Below, piece by piece: positions 1 through 7,638 of a stretch of DNA of 12,943 nt (the stretch's first letter is position 1; each line of letters starts with the position of its first letter). Below the pieces are notes generated by a model, which had not been told where the DNA came from, made no database searches, and worked only from the letters and a program-made list of their open reading frames with translations. The translations under genes were made by a program, and so were the position numbers. This DNA comes from Bacteroidota bacterium. Lineage in GTDB: Bacteria > Bacteroidota > Ignavibacteria > UBA10030. The DNA lies in contig DOWV01000034.1 in assembly GCA_003519375.1 (NCBI GenBank), forward strand, positions 4,417 to 17,359. The letters run 5' to 3'.

Positions 1-1794
1 GCCGCGATAACCCTGCCGTTGGGAATGACGACCGGGAAAGAGTATGCAGAACTTGAATGGCCCATAGATATCGCCATCACGCTCATATGGGTCGTGCTGG
101 CGATCAACGTGTTCGGCACGGTGATTCGCCGCCGCGAGCGGCATATATATGTGGCGATCTGGTTTTACATCGCAACTCTCGTTACTGTAGCAGTGCTTCA
201 CATCGTCAATTCCATCGAGCTTCCGGTTTCTCTGCTAAAAAGCTACCCGGTCTATGCAGGAGTGCAGGATGCACTTGTGCAGTGGTGGTACGGTCACAAC
301 GCCGTGGCGTTTTTCCTTACCACCCCGTACCTCGGCCTGATGTACTATTTCCTTCCAAAAGCCGCCAATCGCCCCGTCTACTCCTATCGCCTGTCGATCA
401 TCCACTTCTGGTCACTTATCTTTCTCTATATCTGGGCGGGCCCGCACCATCTTCTCTATACCGCTCTGCCCGATTGGGCGCAATCGTTGGGAACGGTGTT
501 CTCAATCATGCTGCTCGCACCTTCGTGGGGCGGAGCGATCAACGGCCTTCTGACTTTGCGAGGCGCGTGGGATAGGGTCCGTGAAGACGCAGTCCTGAAA
601 TTCATGGCTGTCGCAATAACTGCTTACGGCATGGCAACTTTTGAAGGACCCCTCCTCTCCCTGAAGAACGTCAATGCAATCTCCCACTATACTGATTGGA
701 CCATTTCGCATGTGCACGTTGGTGCATTGGGCTGGAACGGATTTCTGACATTTGGCATTCTCTACTGGCTTGTCCCGCGAATGTGGGGAACTACGCTGTA
801 TTCAAAGAAAATGGCCAATCTGCATTTCTGGGTGGGGACTCTCGGAATTGTTGTCTATGCCAGTTCCATGTACTGGGCGGGGATCACACAATCCCTGATG
901 TGGAAACAGTTCACGGCATTTGGTGTTCTGCAGTATCCGAACTTCCTGGAGACGGTCACACAGATCATCCCCTTCTATATAATACGGGCGCTCGGCGGAT
1001 CTCTGTATCTCATCGGTGCTCTCGTCATGATATACAATCTGGTGCGCACCGCGCGCCAGGGGAAGCTGGCGGCAGAAGAAGAAGTTCAGGTACCGGCGCG
1101 GTGGGACGAAGCCCCGCACGTTCGCGAGAACCGGCATCGGTGGCTCGAGAAACGTCCAATCCAATTCGCGCTGGTGGCGACGGGTGCCATTCTCATCGGC
1201 GGCATGGTGGAGCTGATTCCGACATTCCTTGTGGCAACAAATATTCCCACCATCGCGTCTGTGAAACCGTATACACCTCTCGAACTCGAAGGGCGCGATA
1301 TCTATGTCCGCGAGGGGTGCTATACATGCCATTCTCAGATGATCAGACCGTTCCGATCGGAAACAGAACGGTACGGCGAGTACTCCAAGGCCGGCGAGTT
1401 CGTCTACGACCACCCATTCCAGTGGGGGTCAAAGCGCACCGGTCCCGATCTGCACCGCGTCGGAGGAAAATTCCCGAACTTCTGGCATTTCATGCACATG
1501 GACGATCCGCGCTCAGTTTCGCCCGGGTCGATCATGCCAGCGTACCCTTGGCTGTTCACACAGGACTTTGACACAGCAATCATCGCCCGCAAGATTCGGG
1601 CGATGCAGACACTCGGTGTTCCATATCCGAAAGAATATGACAGACAAGCTTTGACGGATATGAAGGCCCAGGCAGAAGGAATCGCTGCCGACCTGCAGAA
1701 ACAAAATGCCCCTGCAGATCCAAGCAAGGAAATCATCGCTCTTATCGCGTACCTGCAGAGGCTGGGAACTGACATCGCTGTGCCCCAGCAATAA
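1..1794 (+). CDS. ccoNO: cbb3-type cytochrome c oxidase, fused CcoN-CcoO (5' partial)
   Basis: Catalytic subunit I of cbb3 oxidase fused to its monohaem cytochrome c subunit; it reduces O2 to water and pumps protons at the cytoplasmic membrane. The frame is open from base 1, so the true start lies upstream; the TTG at 19 is internal. Numbering residues from that TTG, CcoN shows YGHN (His93, CuB), Tyr137 and HH143-144 (CuB, in a WAGPHHLLY motif), Glu209, and His231/His233 (haem b3 and haem b). A constant offset of 114 from Pseudomonas stutzeri CcoN (numbers recalled from memory) implies about 108 residues are missing, including the other haem b ligand. A charged linker (about 343-380) leads to the CcoO helix (381-401), haem c site CYTCH (434-438, bases 1318-1332) and axial Met506 in SIMPAYPW. 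It heads the visible operon. The fused form is known in Bacteroidota relatives. Confidence 0.96.
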   Translation, partial: AAITLPLGMTTGKEYAELEWPIDIAITLIWVVLAINVFGTVIRRRERHIYVAIWFYIATLVTVAVLHIVNSIELPVSLLKSYPVYAGVQDALVQWWYGHNAVAFFLTTPYLGLMYYFLPKAANRPVYSYRLSIIHFWSLIFLYIWAGPHHLLYTALPDWAQSLGTVFSIMLLAPSWGGAINGLLTLRGAWDRVREDAVLKFMAVAITAYGMATFEGPLLSLKNVNAISHYTDWTISHVHVGALGWNGFLTFGILYWLVPRMWGTTLYSKKMANLHFWVGTLGIVVYASSMYWAGITQSLMWKQFTAFGVLQYPNFLETVTQIIPFYIIRALGGSLYLIGALVMIYNLVRTARQGKLAAEEEVQVPARWDEAPHVRENRHRWLEKRPIQFALVATGAILIGGMVELIPTFLVATNIPTIASVKPYTPLELEGRDIYVREGCYTCHSQMIRPFRSETERYGEYSKAGEFVYDHPFQWGSKRTGPDLHRVGGKFPNFWHFMHMDDPRSVSPGSIMPAYPWLFTQDFDTAIIARKIRAMQTLGVPYPKEYDRQALTDMKAQAEGIAADLQKQNAPADPSKEIIALIAYLQRLGTDIAVPQQ

Positions 1795-1806
1795 CGGAGA
1801 ACGGAG

Positions 1807-1962
1807 ATGCTATCACAATATCTCGAAGCCATCGAAGGCGTTGCGACATATCCGATCATTTCTCTGCTCGTCTTTGTACCGTTTTTTGTCGGGGTCGTCA
1901 TCTACGTCCTCCGCATGAAAAAAGAAGACGAAGACCGCATGAGTAAGCTCCCCCTCAATTGA
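1807..1962 (+). CDS. ccoQ: small CcoQ-like membrane subunit of cbb3 oxidase
   Basis: A 51-residue protein starting MLSQYLEAIEG and ending KLPLN. It starts at the ATG at 1807, 12 bases after the ccoNO stop, with GGAG at 1796-1799 seven bases upstream. It has a single hydrophobic helix (about residues 16-35) followed by a basic then acidic tail (RMKKEDEDR). Size, topology and position between ccoO and ccoP match CcoQ, a small non-catalytic subunit thought to stabilise the oxidase complex. CcoQ sequences are poorly conserved, so the call rests mainly on position and topology. Its stop lies 29 bases before the GTG chosen for ccoP, so translation is probably coupled. Confidence 0.8.
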   Translation: MLSQYLEAIEGVATYPIISLLVFVPFFVGVVIYVLRMKKEDEDRMSKLPLN

Positions 1963-1991
1963 CAGCAACCGAGGACTTGCGAAGGTGCACC

Positions 1992-2858
1992 GTGAATAGG
2001 AATCAGAAAGACAACCGCTCAAGCAGACCACACCGCCCGCTCCGCGCCAGCCCGCTCTGGACGCTGATGATTGCTGCCAGCTCGCCTCTCCATTCGCAGG
2101 CGCAGACCGCGAGCCATGGAACGGAAACATCATTGATCCTGACCGGCACTCTCACCGCTTTCTTCGTCCTCCTGACGTTCTTTATTGTTATCGTTCTCGG
2201 TGGCGATGTTGAGCCGCTCACGAAATTCTTCCGGCGCGTGTACAACGCAGTCTCCCCGCAATCCGGCGGCGAGGCAATTCCGATCGAGGAAAACCACGAC
2301 GGAATCACGGAACTCGATAACCGCGTGCCGCCCTGGTTCAACTACCTCTTTGGCGGGACAATCCTTTTCGCTGTCGTTTATATGCTCGACTATCACGTCT
2401 GGCGATCCAGCCCGCTTCCACAAGCAGAGTATGCGCAGGAGCTGGCGGCCGCCGATATTTCCCGGCGGGTCCGCGTTGCCGCTGAGGGCTCAATCAACGA
2501 GGAGGCGCTGGAGCCTCTCACTGATGAAGCATCGATAGCAGCCGGCCACGAGCGGTTCTCGAGGAACTGCGTTACCTGCCACGGTGCGAATGCCGGAGGG
2601 ATCGTTGGCCCGAACCTCACAGACCGGTACTGGATCAGCGGCGGCGGGATTAAGGACGTCTATGCCACCATCAAAAACGGCGTTCCGCAAAAAGGGATGA
2701 TCAGCTGGAAACTGGTTTTCACACCGAAAGAAATCCAGCAGATCGCGAGCTTCATTCTCACACTTCAGGGAACCAATCCGGCCAACGGCAAGAAACCAGA
2801 GGGTACCCTCTTCCAGGAACCAGCTCCCCAGAAGGACAGTGGTAAGGCGGTGAAATGA
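1992..2858 (+). CDS. ccoP: cbb3-type cytochrome c oxidase subunit III, CcoP (monohaem)
   Basis: Membrane-anchored cytochrome c subunit that passes electrons to CcoO/CcoN. The GTG at 1992 was chosen because GAAGG (1981-1985) sits six bases upstream; a TTG at 1959 in the same frame overlaps the ccoQ stop and lacks that support. The product has 288 residues: a basic N-terminus and weak signal-like stretch (about 21-40, ending SQAQTA), helix 1 (about 47-70), a loop, then the FixP_N-type segment VPPWFNYLFGG and helix 2 (about 112-137). The periplasmic cytochrome domain has CVTCH at 193-197 and probable axial Met236 in KGMISWK, followed by a TLQGTNPANGK motif typical of Bacteroidota CcoP. Only one CXXCH is present, whereas proteobacterial CcoP has two. 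The stop overlaps the ccoG start (ATGA). Confidence 0.95.
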   Translation: MNRNQKDNRSSRPHRPLRASPLWTLMIAASSPLHSQAQTASHGTETSLILTGTLTAFFVLLTFFIVIVLGGDVEPLTKFFRRVYNAVSPQSGGEAIPIEENHDGITELDNRVPPWFNYLFGGTILFAVVYMLDYHVWRSSPLPQAEYAQELAAADISRRVRVAAEGSINEEALEPLTDEASIAAGHERFSRNCVTCHGANAGGIVGPNLTDRYWISGGGIKDVYATIKNGVPQKGMISWKLVFTPKEIQQIASFILTLQGTNPANGKKPEGTLFQEPAPQKDSGKAVK

Positions 2859-4261
2859 GCAGTACGCCATCCGATTCCTCCTTTCGAGACCATCTCGGCA
2901 TCGTTTCCGCAGAAGGCAAACGTCAGTGGATCTATCCGAAACCTCCATCCGGGCGTTTTCATAGCGCCCGCATCATCGTCAGCTGGCTGCTCTTCGCTGT
3001 CCTGTTCGGTATGCCGTTTGTCCGCGTGCACGGACACCCCTTTATGATCTTCGATATCACCGAGCGAAAGTTTATTCTGTTCGGCATGATTTTCGGTCCG
3101 CACGATTTCTTCCTGCTGGCCCTCGCCATGATCTCGATGATCGTCTTCATCTTTCTCTTCACGGTCGTATTCGGACGCCTGTTCTGCGGCTGGATCTGCC
3201 CCCAGACAGTATTTATGGAAATGGTCTTCCGGAAGATCGATTACTGGATCGAGGGCTCTCCTCAGGAACAGCGCCGCCTCAACGAATCGCCGATGAGGGG
3301 GACAAAGATTGCGAAGAAGACAATCAAGCACCTGATCTATTTCGCTCTCTCGTTCCTCATCGCCAACACGCTGCTCGCCTGGATCATCGGAACCGACAAG
3401 CTCTTTGTCATCATCACCGATCCCCCATCCGAGCACCTGACGGGGTTCACCGCTATCCTCATCTTCTCGGTGGTCTTCCATTGGATCTTTGCCTGGTTCA
3501 GGGAACAGGCATGTATTCTCGTCTGCCCGTACGGCCGGCTGCAAGGCGTCATGCTCGACAGGAATTCCATCGTCATCGCGTACGACTATCGGAGGGGAGA
3601 ACCCAGAGGGAAGCTCAAACGCGGGGAAATGCGCCAGCTTGGCGACTGCATCGACTGTCATCAGTGTGTTGATGTGTGCCCGACAGGGATCGACATCCGC
3701 AACGGTACGCAACTCGAATGCGTCAACTGCACCGCATGCATTGATGCCTGTGATGATATCATGGAGGCTATCAAGAAGCCTCGCGGATTGATCCGGTACG
3801 ATTCGATCGAAGGGATTGAAAAGGGCATTCGCAAGCTGTTGACACCGCGCAGTGCGGGGTATTCATTCGTGCTCGTGGTGCTCGCCGGGGTCCTCACCTA
3901 CTTCCTCGCTACCAGATCTGACATCGATGTGACGATTCTCAGAACTCCGGGGATGTTCTTCCAGGAACAGCCCGACAACAACATCAGCAATCTGTATGAT
4001 GTCAAGGCAGTGAACAAGACGTTTGCAGACAAGCCTCTCTCATTCAGGCTGAAGAACGTCGAAGGAAGTGTCCGGGTGCTGGGGGATTCGCTGATTCTCA
4101 AAAGCCAGGAAGCAACCTCGGCGAAGCTCTTCGTCCTGCTGAACCGCGACCGTATCGCGTCTATGAATACTCCACTCGAAGTGGAGGTTTACAGCGGCAG
4201 CCAGCTCACCAATACGCTCCGAACATCATTCCTGGGTCCCGTGAAAAGGAAAGCAGAATGA
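2855..4261 (+). CDS. ccoG: cytochrome oxidase accessory protein CcoG (FixG/RdxA)
   Basis: Polyferredoxin-type membrane protein needed for cbb3 maturation; in other bacteria it is reported to reduce Cu2+ to Cu+ for loading CuB. It has 468 residues. Membrane segments lie at about 38-56, 84-106, 158-178, 195-214 and 334-352. Cysteine motifs are CGWICP (111-116) and ACILVCPYGRLQ (219-230), then two 4Fe-4S sets: Cys265/268/271/275 and Cys289/292/295/299, the first with the CP signature. The PRGLIRY motif (309-315) is typical of the family. After the last helix comes a C-terminal periplasmic domain (about 355-468) of the FixG_C, Ig-like type. Length and motifs look intact. Its ATG overlaps the ccoP stop, and its own stop overlaps the ccoH ATG, so the three are translationally coupled. 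Confidence 0.96.
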   Translation: MSSTPSDSSFRDHLGIVSAEGKRQWIYPKPPSGRFHSARIIVSWLLFAVLFGMPFVRVHGHPFMIFDITERKFILFGMIFGPHDFFLLALAMISMIVFIFLFTVVFGRLFCGWICPQTVFMEMVFRKIDYWIEGSPQEQRRLNESPMRGTKIAKKTIKHLIYFALSFLIANTLLAWIIGTDKLFVIITDPPSEHLTGFTAILIFSVVFHWIFAWFREQACILVCPYGRLQGVMLDRNSIVIAYDYRRGEPRGKLKRGEMRQLGDCIDCHQCVDVCPTGIDIRNGTQLECVNCTACIDACDDIMEAIKKPRGLIRYDSIEGIEKGIRKLLTPRSAGYSFVLVVLAGVLTYFLATRSDIDVTILRTPGMFFQEQPDNNISNLYDVKAVNKTFADKPLSFRLKNVEGSVRVLGDSLILKSQEATSAKLFVLLNRDRIASMNTPLEVEVYSGSQLTNTLRTSFLGPVKRKAE

Positions 4262-4707
4262 AGATGAAGCTTCATTGGGGCTCAGGTCTCCTCGTCGCTT
4301 TTGCGCTTTTCGCTGCGGGTGTTTTGACGATGGTGGTCATCTCAATGAATCGGGATGTCGACCTGGTGGCGGACGATTATTATCAGCAGGAGCTGAAGCA
4401 CGAGCAACAGATTACAAGCGCCAAACGATCGGAAGCACTCGGCGATAGCGTTCAATGCGGGGTGACCGACGATGCCTTCCACCTTTCACTTCCGCCTCAT
4501 TTCAATTCTGACAGCACGACCGGCAGCCTGATGTTCTACCGCCCGGCCGACAGAAAAAGAGATTTCATCGTGCCGCTCCTGCTCACATCGGGCAATAAAC
4601 AATCGGTGCCGGTTGGAACACTTGAGAAGGGATTGTGGCGGGTCAAAGTGCGTTGGAGCTATCGCCACGAAGAGTACTATCGCGAAGAGGCGATCATCAT
4701 TCAGTGA
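4258..4707 (+). CDS. ccoH: FixH/CcoH family oxidase assembly protein
   Basis: Small membrane protein of the cbb3 assembly set; CcoH is thought to stabilise early CcoN/CcoP assembly intermediates. It has 149 residues: a short basic N-terminus, one membrane helix (about 8-29) and a periplasmic domain. The diagnostic motif DLVADDYYQQEL (residues 36-47) follows the helix directly, as in other FixH proteins. The start at 4258 overlaps the ccoG stop (ATGA), and AAGGA (4246-4250) lies seven bases upstream; an ATG two codons later is possible but less well placed. The periplasmic part is predicted mostly beta and I see no metal motif in it, apart from a lone Cys at about residue 61. Confidence 0.92.
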   Translation: MKMKLHWGSGLLVAFALFAAGVLTMVVISMNRDVDLVADDYYQQELKHEQQITSAKRSEALGDSVQCGVTDDAFHLSLPPHFNSDSTTGSLMFYRPADRKRDFIVPLLLTSGNKQSVPVGTLEKGLWRVKVRWSYRHEEYYREEAIIIQ

Positions 4708-4718
4708 GGGATTGACAG

Positions 4719-5426
4719 ATGGAGTTCGTGACGGGGATCGTCTTTGGTCTCGCCGGCAGCATGCACTGCATCGGAATGTGCGGACCGATCGTTCTGGCAC
4801 TGCCGGTCGGCGAACGGAGCCTCAGCCAGTTCACAATTTCCCGCTTCATCTATCACTTCGGACGAGTGCTCACGTACGCGATCATGGGGATTGTCGCAGG
4901 GATGCTCGGAGGCAGGCTTCTACTGCCACTGTTTCAGCAAAACCTCTCGATCGTCGCCGGGGCCGTCATTATTCTTTCTCTGGTTGTTCGCAGGTTTCGC
5001 GGCCGCATCGCTGTGAACACCCCGGCGATCGGCAGACTGGCGCAGGAACTTCAGCGAATTATCGGGGATCTGTTGCGGGAGAGGTCCCTCCCGTCGTTGT
5101 TCGCACTGGGGATGGCAAACGGGTTGCTTCCCTGCGGTTTAGTCTATGTCGCAATGACGGCAGCTGCGGTGACGGCAAACCCGGTGGGTGGCTCGCTCTT
5201 CATGATAGGTTTTGGCCTTGGAACGGTCCCGGCCATGGTAGGTTTTTCGTTCTTTCCGCGGCTGGCATCAGTCCAGCTTCGATCCAAGATCAACGCCCTC
5301 CTGCCGGCGTTCACGCTTCTGGTCGGGATTCTCCTCATCGTCCGCGGGCTGAATCTCGGAATCCCCTTCATCAGCCCCAAACTCTCACCTGGTTCGACAC
5401 CCCGGATGATGCAAGGGCACCATTAG
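4719..5426 (+). CDS. TauE/SafE-type (UreH-like) membrane protein of the cbb3 cluster
   Basis: A 235-residue polytopic protein of the family annotated as sulfite exporter TauE/SafE or UreH-like transmembrane domain. About six hydrophobic segments are visible, in two halves around a basic central loop (about 91-120). The first half opens with GSMHCIGMCGP (13-23, His16/Cys17/Cys21) and the second with NGLLPCGLVY (134-143, Cys139), an arrangement shared with CcdA/DsbD-like proteins. Family members often follow ccoG-ccoH in Bacteroidota. The conserved Cys/His and a Met/His C-terminus (MMQGHH) suggest transition-metal, perhaps copper, handling for the oxidase rather than sulfite export; that is inference. 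GAGGG (4706-4710) overlaps the ccoH stop, eight bases before the ATG. It is the last gene of the operon. Confidence 0.88.
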   Translation: MEFVTGIVFGLAGSMHCIGMCGPIVLALPVGERSLSQFTISRFIYHFGRVLTYAIMGIVAGMLGGRLLLPLFQQNLSIVAGAVIILSLVVRRFRGRIAVNTPAIGRLAQELQRIIGDLLRERSLPSLFALGMANGLLPCGLVYVAMTAAAVTANPVGGSLFMIGFGLGTVPAMVGFSFFPRLASVQLRSKINALLPAFTLLVGILLIVRGLNLGIPFISPKLSPGSTPRMMQGHH

Positions 5427-5599
5427 GAAATCCGGAATCCCAAATACGAAATCCGAAGGAAAATCTAAGCACGAAATTCAAAGGATGATGCCCGAAGACC
5501 CAGGGCGGCGTACTACATTTCGAAATTCGTGCTTCGGATTTGTTTCGAGTTTGGAGTTTCCTGCCTGCCGGCAGGCAGGCGTATTTCGAATTTACGCCG
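5427..5599. repeat. convergent intergenic region with AAATCC-rich inverted repeat and palindrome
   Basis: This gene-free stretch separates two convergent transcripts. It opens with degenerate AAATCC/GAAATCC units. A left arm at 5449-5479 (AAATCCGAAG, nine extra bases, then AGCACGAAATTC) is complementary to a right arm at 5522-5541 with one mismatch and the nine-base bulge; the loop is about 42 bases. A perfect 20-bp palindrome (CCTGCCTGCC and its reverse complement, no spacer) follows at 5560-5579. Similar dyads recur between genes in Ignavibacteria-like and other environmental genomes, as I remember them. It could fold in either transcript and help end both. No clear T-tract was seen, so it is not called an intrinsic terminator. 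Confidence 0.75.
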
Positions 5600-7513
5600 T
5601 CATTCTTCCAGCGTCGACAGATCTCCCTCCGACATACCCAATGCACGCGCTTTCAAAACCCTGCGCATGATCTTTCCGCTGCGCGTCTTAGGCAAGGTCT
5701 TCACAAACTCGATTTTCTCAGGTTTCGCGATCGGTCCCACCTCGTGCGCGACATGTTTCCGGAGTTCTTCCACCAACGCTTCGCCCGGTTCGTGACCTGC
5801 CTTCAGGATGACGTAGGCGTGAATCGCCACTCCCTTCACTTCGTGGGGCAGTCCGATCACGGCCGCTTCGGCAACCGCGCTGTGGCTCACGAAGGCCGAC
5901 TCGAGCTCGGCCGTGCCGAGGCGATAGCCGCTGACCTTGATGACGTCATCGACCCGTCCGATGATCCAGAAATACCCGTCTTCGTCTTTCCTGGCGGAAT
6001 CTCCTGCGAGGTACATTCCCGGATACTTGCTCCAATAAGTCTGCACGTACCGGTCGGGATCTCTGTAAATTGTGCGCATCATTGCCGGCCATGGTTTCTT
6101 GATGACCAAGAATCCTTCTTCACCGGGCTTTACCGATTTCCCGTGTTCATCCACAACGTCAGCCTCGACTCCCGGGTAGGGTCGGGCCGCCGAACCCGGT
6201 TTTGTAGGCAAAGCTGGCAGCGGAGTAATCATGAATCCGCCCGTTTCGGTTTGCCACCATGTGTCCATGATCGGGCATTTTTCTTTTCCGACGTTCTTGT
6301 GGAACCAACGCCATGCCTCGGGATTGATCGGTTCTCCGACGCTCCCCAGCAGCCGTAACGTGGAGAGATCGTGGCGATTGGGCCAAGCCTCGCCGAAGCG
6401 CATCAGGCCGCGGATCGCCGTCGGCGTCGTGTAAAGAATGGTGATGCCGTACTTTGCGACCATCGACCACCATTTGTCGGGGAAGGGAAACGTCGGCGCT
6501 CCTTCGTATGCGAATGTCGTAGCTCCTGCGATGAGAGGGCCGTATACAATATACGAGTGACCGGTGATCCAGCCGGGATCGGCAGTGCACCACCATCGGT
6601 CCTCTTCCTTGAGGTCGAACACATCCTTGATTGTTGCGTGGATCCCCACCTGGTAGCCTCCGTGCGTGTGGAGTACTGCCTTCGGCTTGCCCGTGGTGCC
6701 GGAAGTATAGAGAATGAAGAGCGGATCCTCGGCGTCCATGACCTCCGTTTCGCACTTACCCATGTTCTTTCCGAGGGGCAGGTTCATCAGTTCATGGTAC
6801 CAGAAATCGCGGCCGGCTTCCATGTTCACAGTGTTGCCGATCCGCTTCACCACGATCACATTCTCGGGCGCTGCACTCCTTGTGAGCGCTTCATCGACAA
6901 TCTTCTTGAGTTCCACAACCTTGCCGCCCATGTAGCCGCCGTCGGCAGTGATGATGAGCTTCGACTCGCTGTCTTCAATGCGGCCATGGAGAGCCTCCAC
7001 GGAGAAGCCGCCATACACGACGGAGTGCACCGCACCGATTTTCGCGCAAGCCAGCATCGCAATCCATGTTTCCGGAATGCGGGGCATATAGATCGTTACT
7101 CGATCCCCCTTGCTGATCCCCATGCTTCGCAGTACGATGGAGAACTTGCATAACTCGCGGCTGAGGGCATGGTAGGAAAACGTTCGCACCTCGCCATTCT
7201 CCCCTTCCCAGATGAGCGCGAGTTTGTTCCGCCGCCACGTTTTTACATGCCGGTCGATGGCGTTGAGAACGATATTGGTCTTCCCTCCGACGAACCACTT
7301 GTAGAACGGCTTGTTGCTCTCATCGAGCACCTTCGTCCACGGTTGAAACCACTCAAGCTCCCGGGCCCGCCGCGCCCAGTACCCCTCCAGATCGTTCTGA
7401 GCCTCGAGATACACCGCCTCGGGATCAGGAACATTTGCCTGTGCCACAACTTCCGGAGAAGGACGAAAGAATTCCCCATGAAGGTCTTTGGTGGAGGATG
7501 GTGAATTGCCCAT
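5600..7513 (-). CDS. acs: acetyl-CoA synthetase (AMP-forming acetate--CoA ligase)
   Basis: Cytoplasmic enzyme that activates acetate with ATP and CoA through acetyl-AMP, feeding the TCA cycle or biosynthesis. The 637 residues match the usual full length (about 630-660). An N-terminal ACAS_N-type region (about 30-85) precedes the AMP-binding domain: YTSGTTGKPK (269-278), the substrate-pocket motif DTWWQTETG (417-425), and GDSARKDEDGY (504-514). The hinge/A8 region reads GRVDDVIKVSGYRLG (519-533); many Acs have VSGHR here. The C-terminal TRSGKIMRR (610-618) carries Lys614, the catalytic lysine acetylated by Pat-type enzymes in other bacteria. AAGGA (complement of 7522-7526) sits eight bases before the ATG. 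It is transcribed towards the cbb3 operon from its own predicted promoter at 7611-7638. Closely related propionyl-CoA synthetase is less likely given the WWQTET motif. Confidence 0.96.
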   Translation of the reverse strand: MGNSPSSTKDLHGEFFRPSPEVVAQANVPDPEAVYLEAQNDLEGYWARRARELEWFQPWTKVLDESNKPFYKWFVGGKTNIVLNAIDRHVKTWRRNKLALIWEGENGEVRTFSYHALSRELCKFSIVLRSMGISKGDRVTIYMPRIPETWIAMLACAKIGAVHSVVYGGFSVEALHGRIEDSESKLIITADGGYMGGKVVELKKIVDEALTRSAAPENVIVVKRIGNTVNMEAGRDFWYHELMNLPLGKNMGKCETEVMDAEDPLFILYTSGTTGKPKAVLHTHGGYQVGIHATIKDVFDLKEEDRWWCTADPGWITGHSYIVYGPLIAGATTFAYEGAPTFPFPDKWWSMVAKYGITILYTTPTAIRGLMRFGEAWPNRHDLSTLRLLGSVGEPINPEAWRWFHKNVGKEKCPIMDTWWQTETGGFMITPLPALPTKPGSAARPYPGVEADVVDEHGKSVKPGEEGFLVIKKPWPAMMRTIYRDPDRYVQTYWSKYPGMYLAGDSARKDEDGYFWIIGRVDDVIKVSGYRLGTAELESAFVSHSAVAEAAVIGLPHEVKGVAIHAYVILKAGHEPGEALVEELRKHVAHEVGPIAKPEKIEFVKTLPKTRSGKIMRRVLKARALGMSEGDLSTLEE

Positions 7514-7610
7514 CGCGAGATTCCTTTGAATGGTTCACTGGATTGAAATCTGGTGAGCGTCGAACGATCGTGCTGCGCTCCAGGGTGGCGTCATGCCGGA
7601 AGCAGGCCGC

Positions 7611-7638
7611 ATTGTATCTTATAACCAACGAGTGTCAA
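7611..7638 (-). promoter_or_regulatory. sigma70-type promoter for acs
   Basis: On the minus strand there is a perfect -35 TTGACA (complement of 7633-7638), a 16-bp spacer and -10 TACAAT (complement of 7611-7616, five of six consensus bases). Transcription would start near 7604, giving a leader of about 90 bases before the acs ATG. It lies in the 190-bp gap between the upstream glycosyltransferase gene and acs, so acs probably has its own transcript. No operator or CRP-like site was recognised. Confidence 0.75.

Noticed and set aside
2765..3712. Long minus-strand open frame opposite ccoG
   Set aside because: It is antisense to intact ccoG, is full of charged low-complexity residues (runs of D, E, R, H) and shows no recognisable motif; it is a shadow of codon bias in ccoG.
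4613..5488. Plus-strand frame overlapping ccoH and the TauE/SafE-like gene
   Set aside because: Arg/Ser/Gly-rich composition typical of an out-of-frame reading; both overlapped genes have recognisable family motifs and good ribosome binding sites.
5560..5579. The 20-bp palindrome as an intrinsic terminator or restriction/operator site
   Set aside because: No T-tract follows on either strand, and with no loop the full palindrome would need a distorted hairpin; it is kept only as a repeat.
5371..5646. Minus-strand frame across the convergent gap, with a CLPAGRK peptide
   Set aside because: The peptide is the translated CCTGCC palindrome and the rest is translated AAATCC repeat; this is a repeat artefact, not a gene.
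6371..7153. Plus-strand frame opposite acs
   Set aside because: It lies wholly within the conserved acs gene on the other strand and has no family-like motif or credible ribosome binding site.
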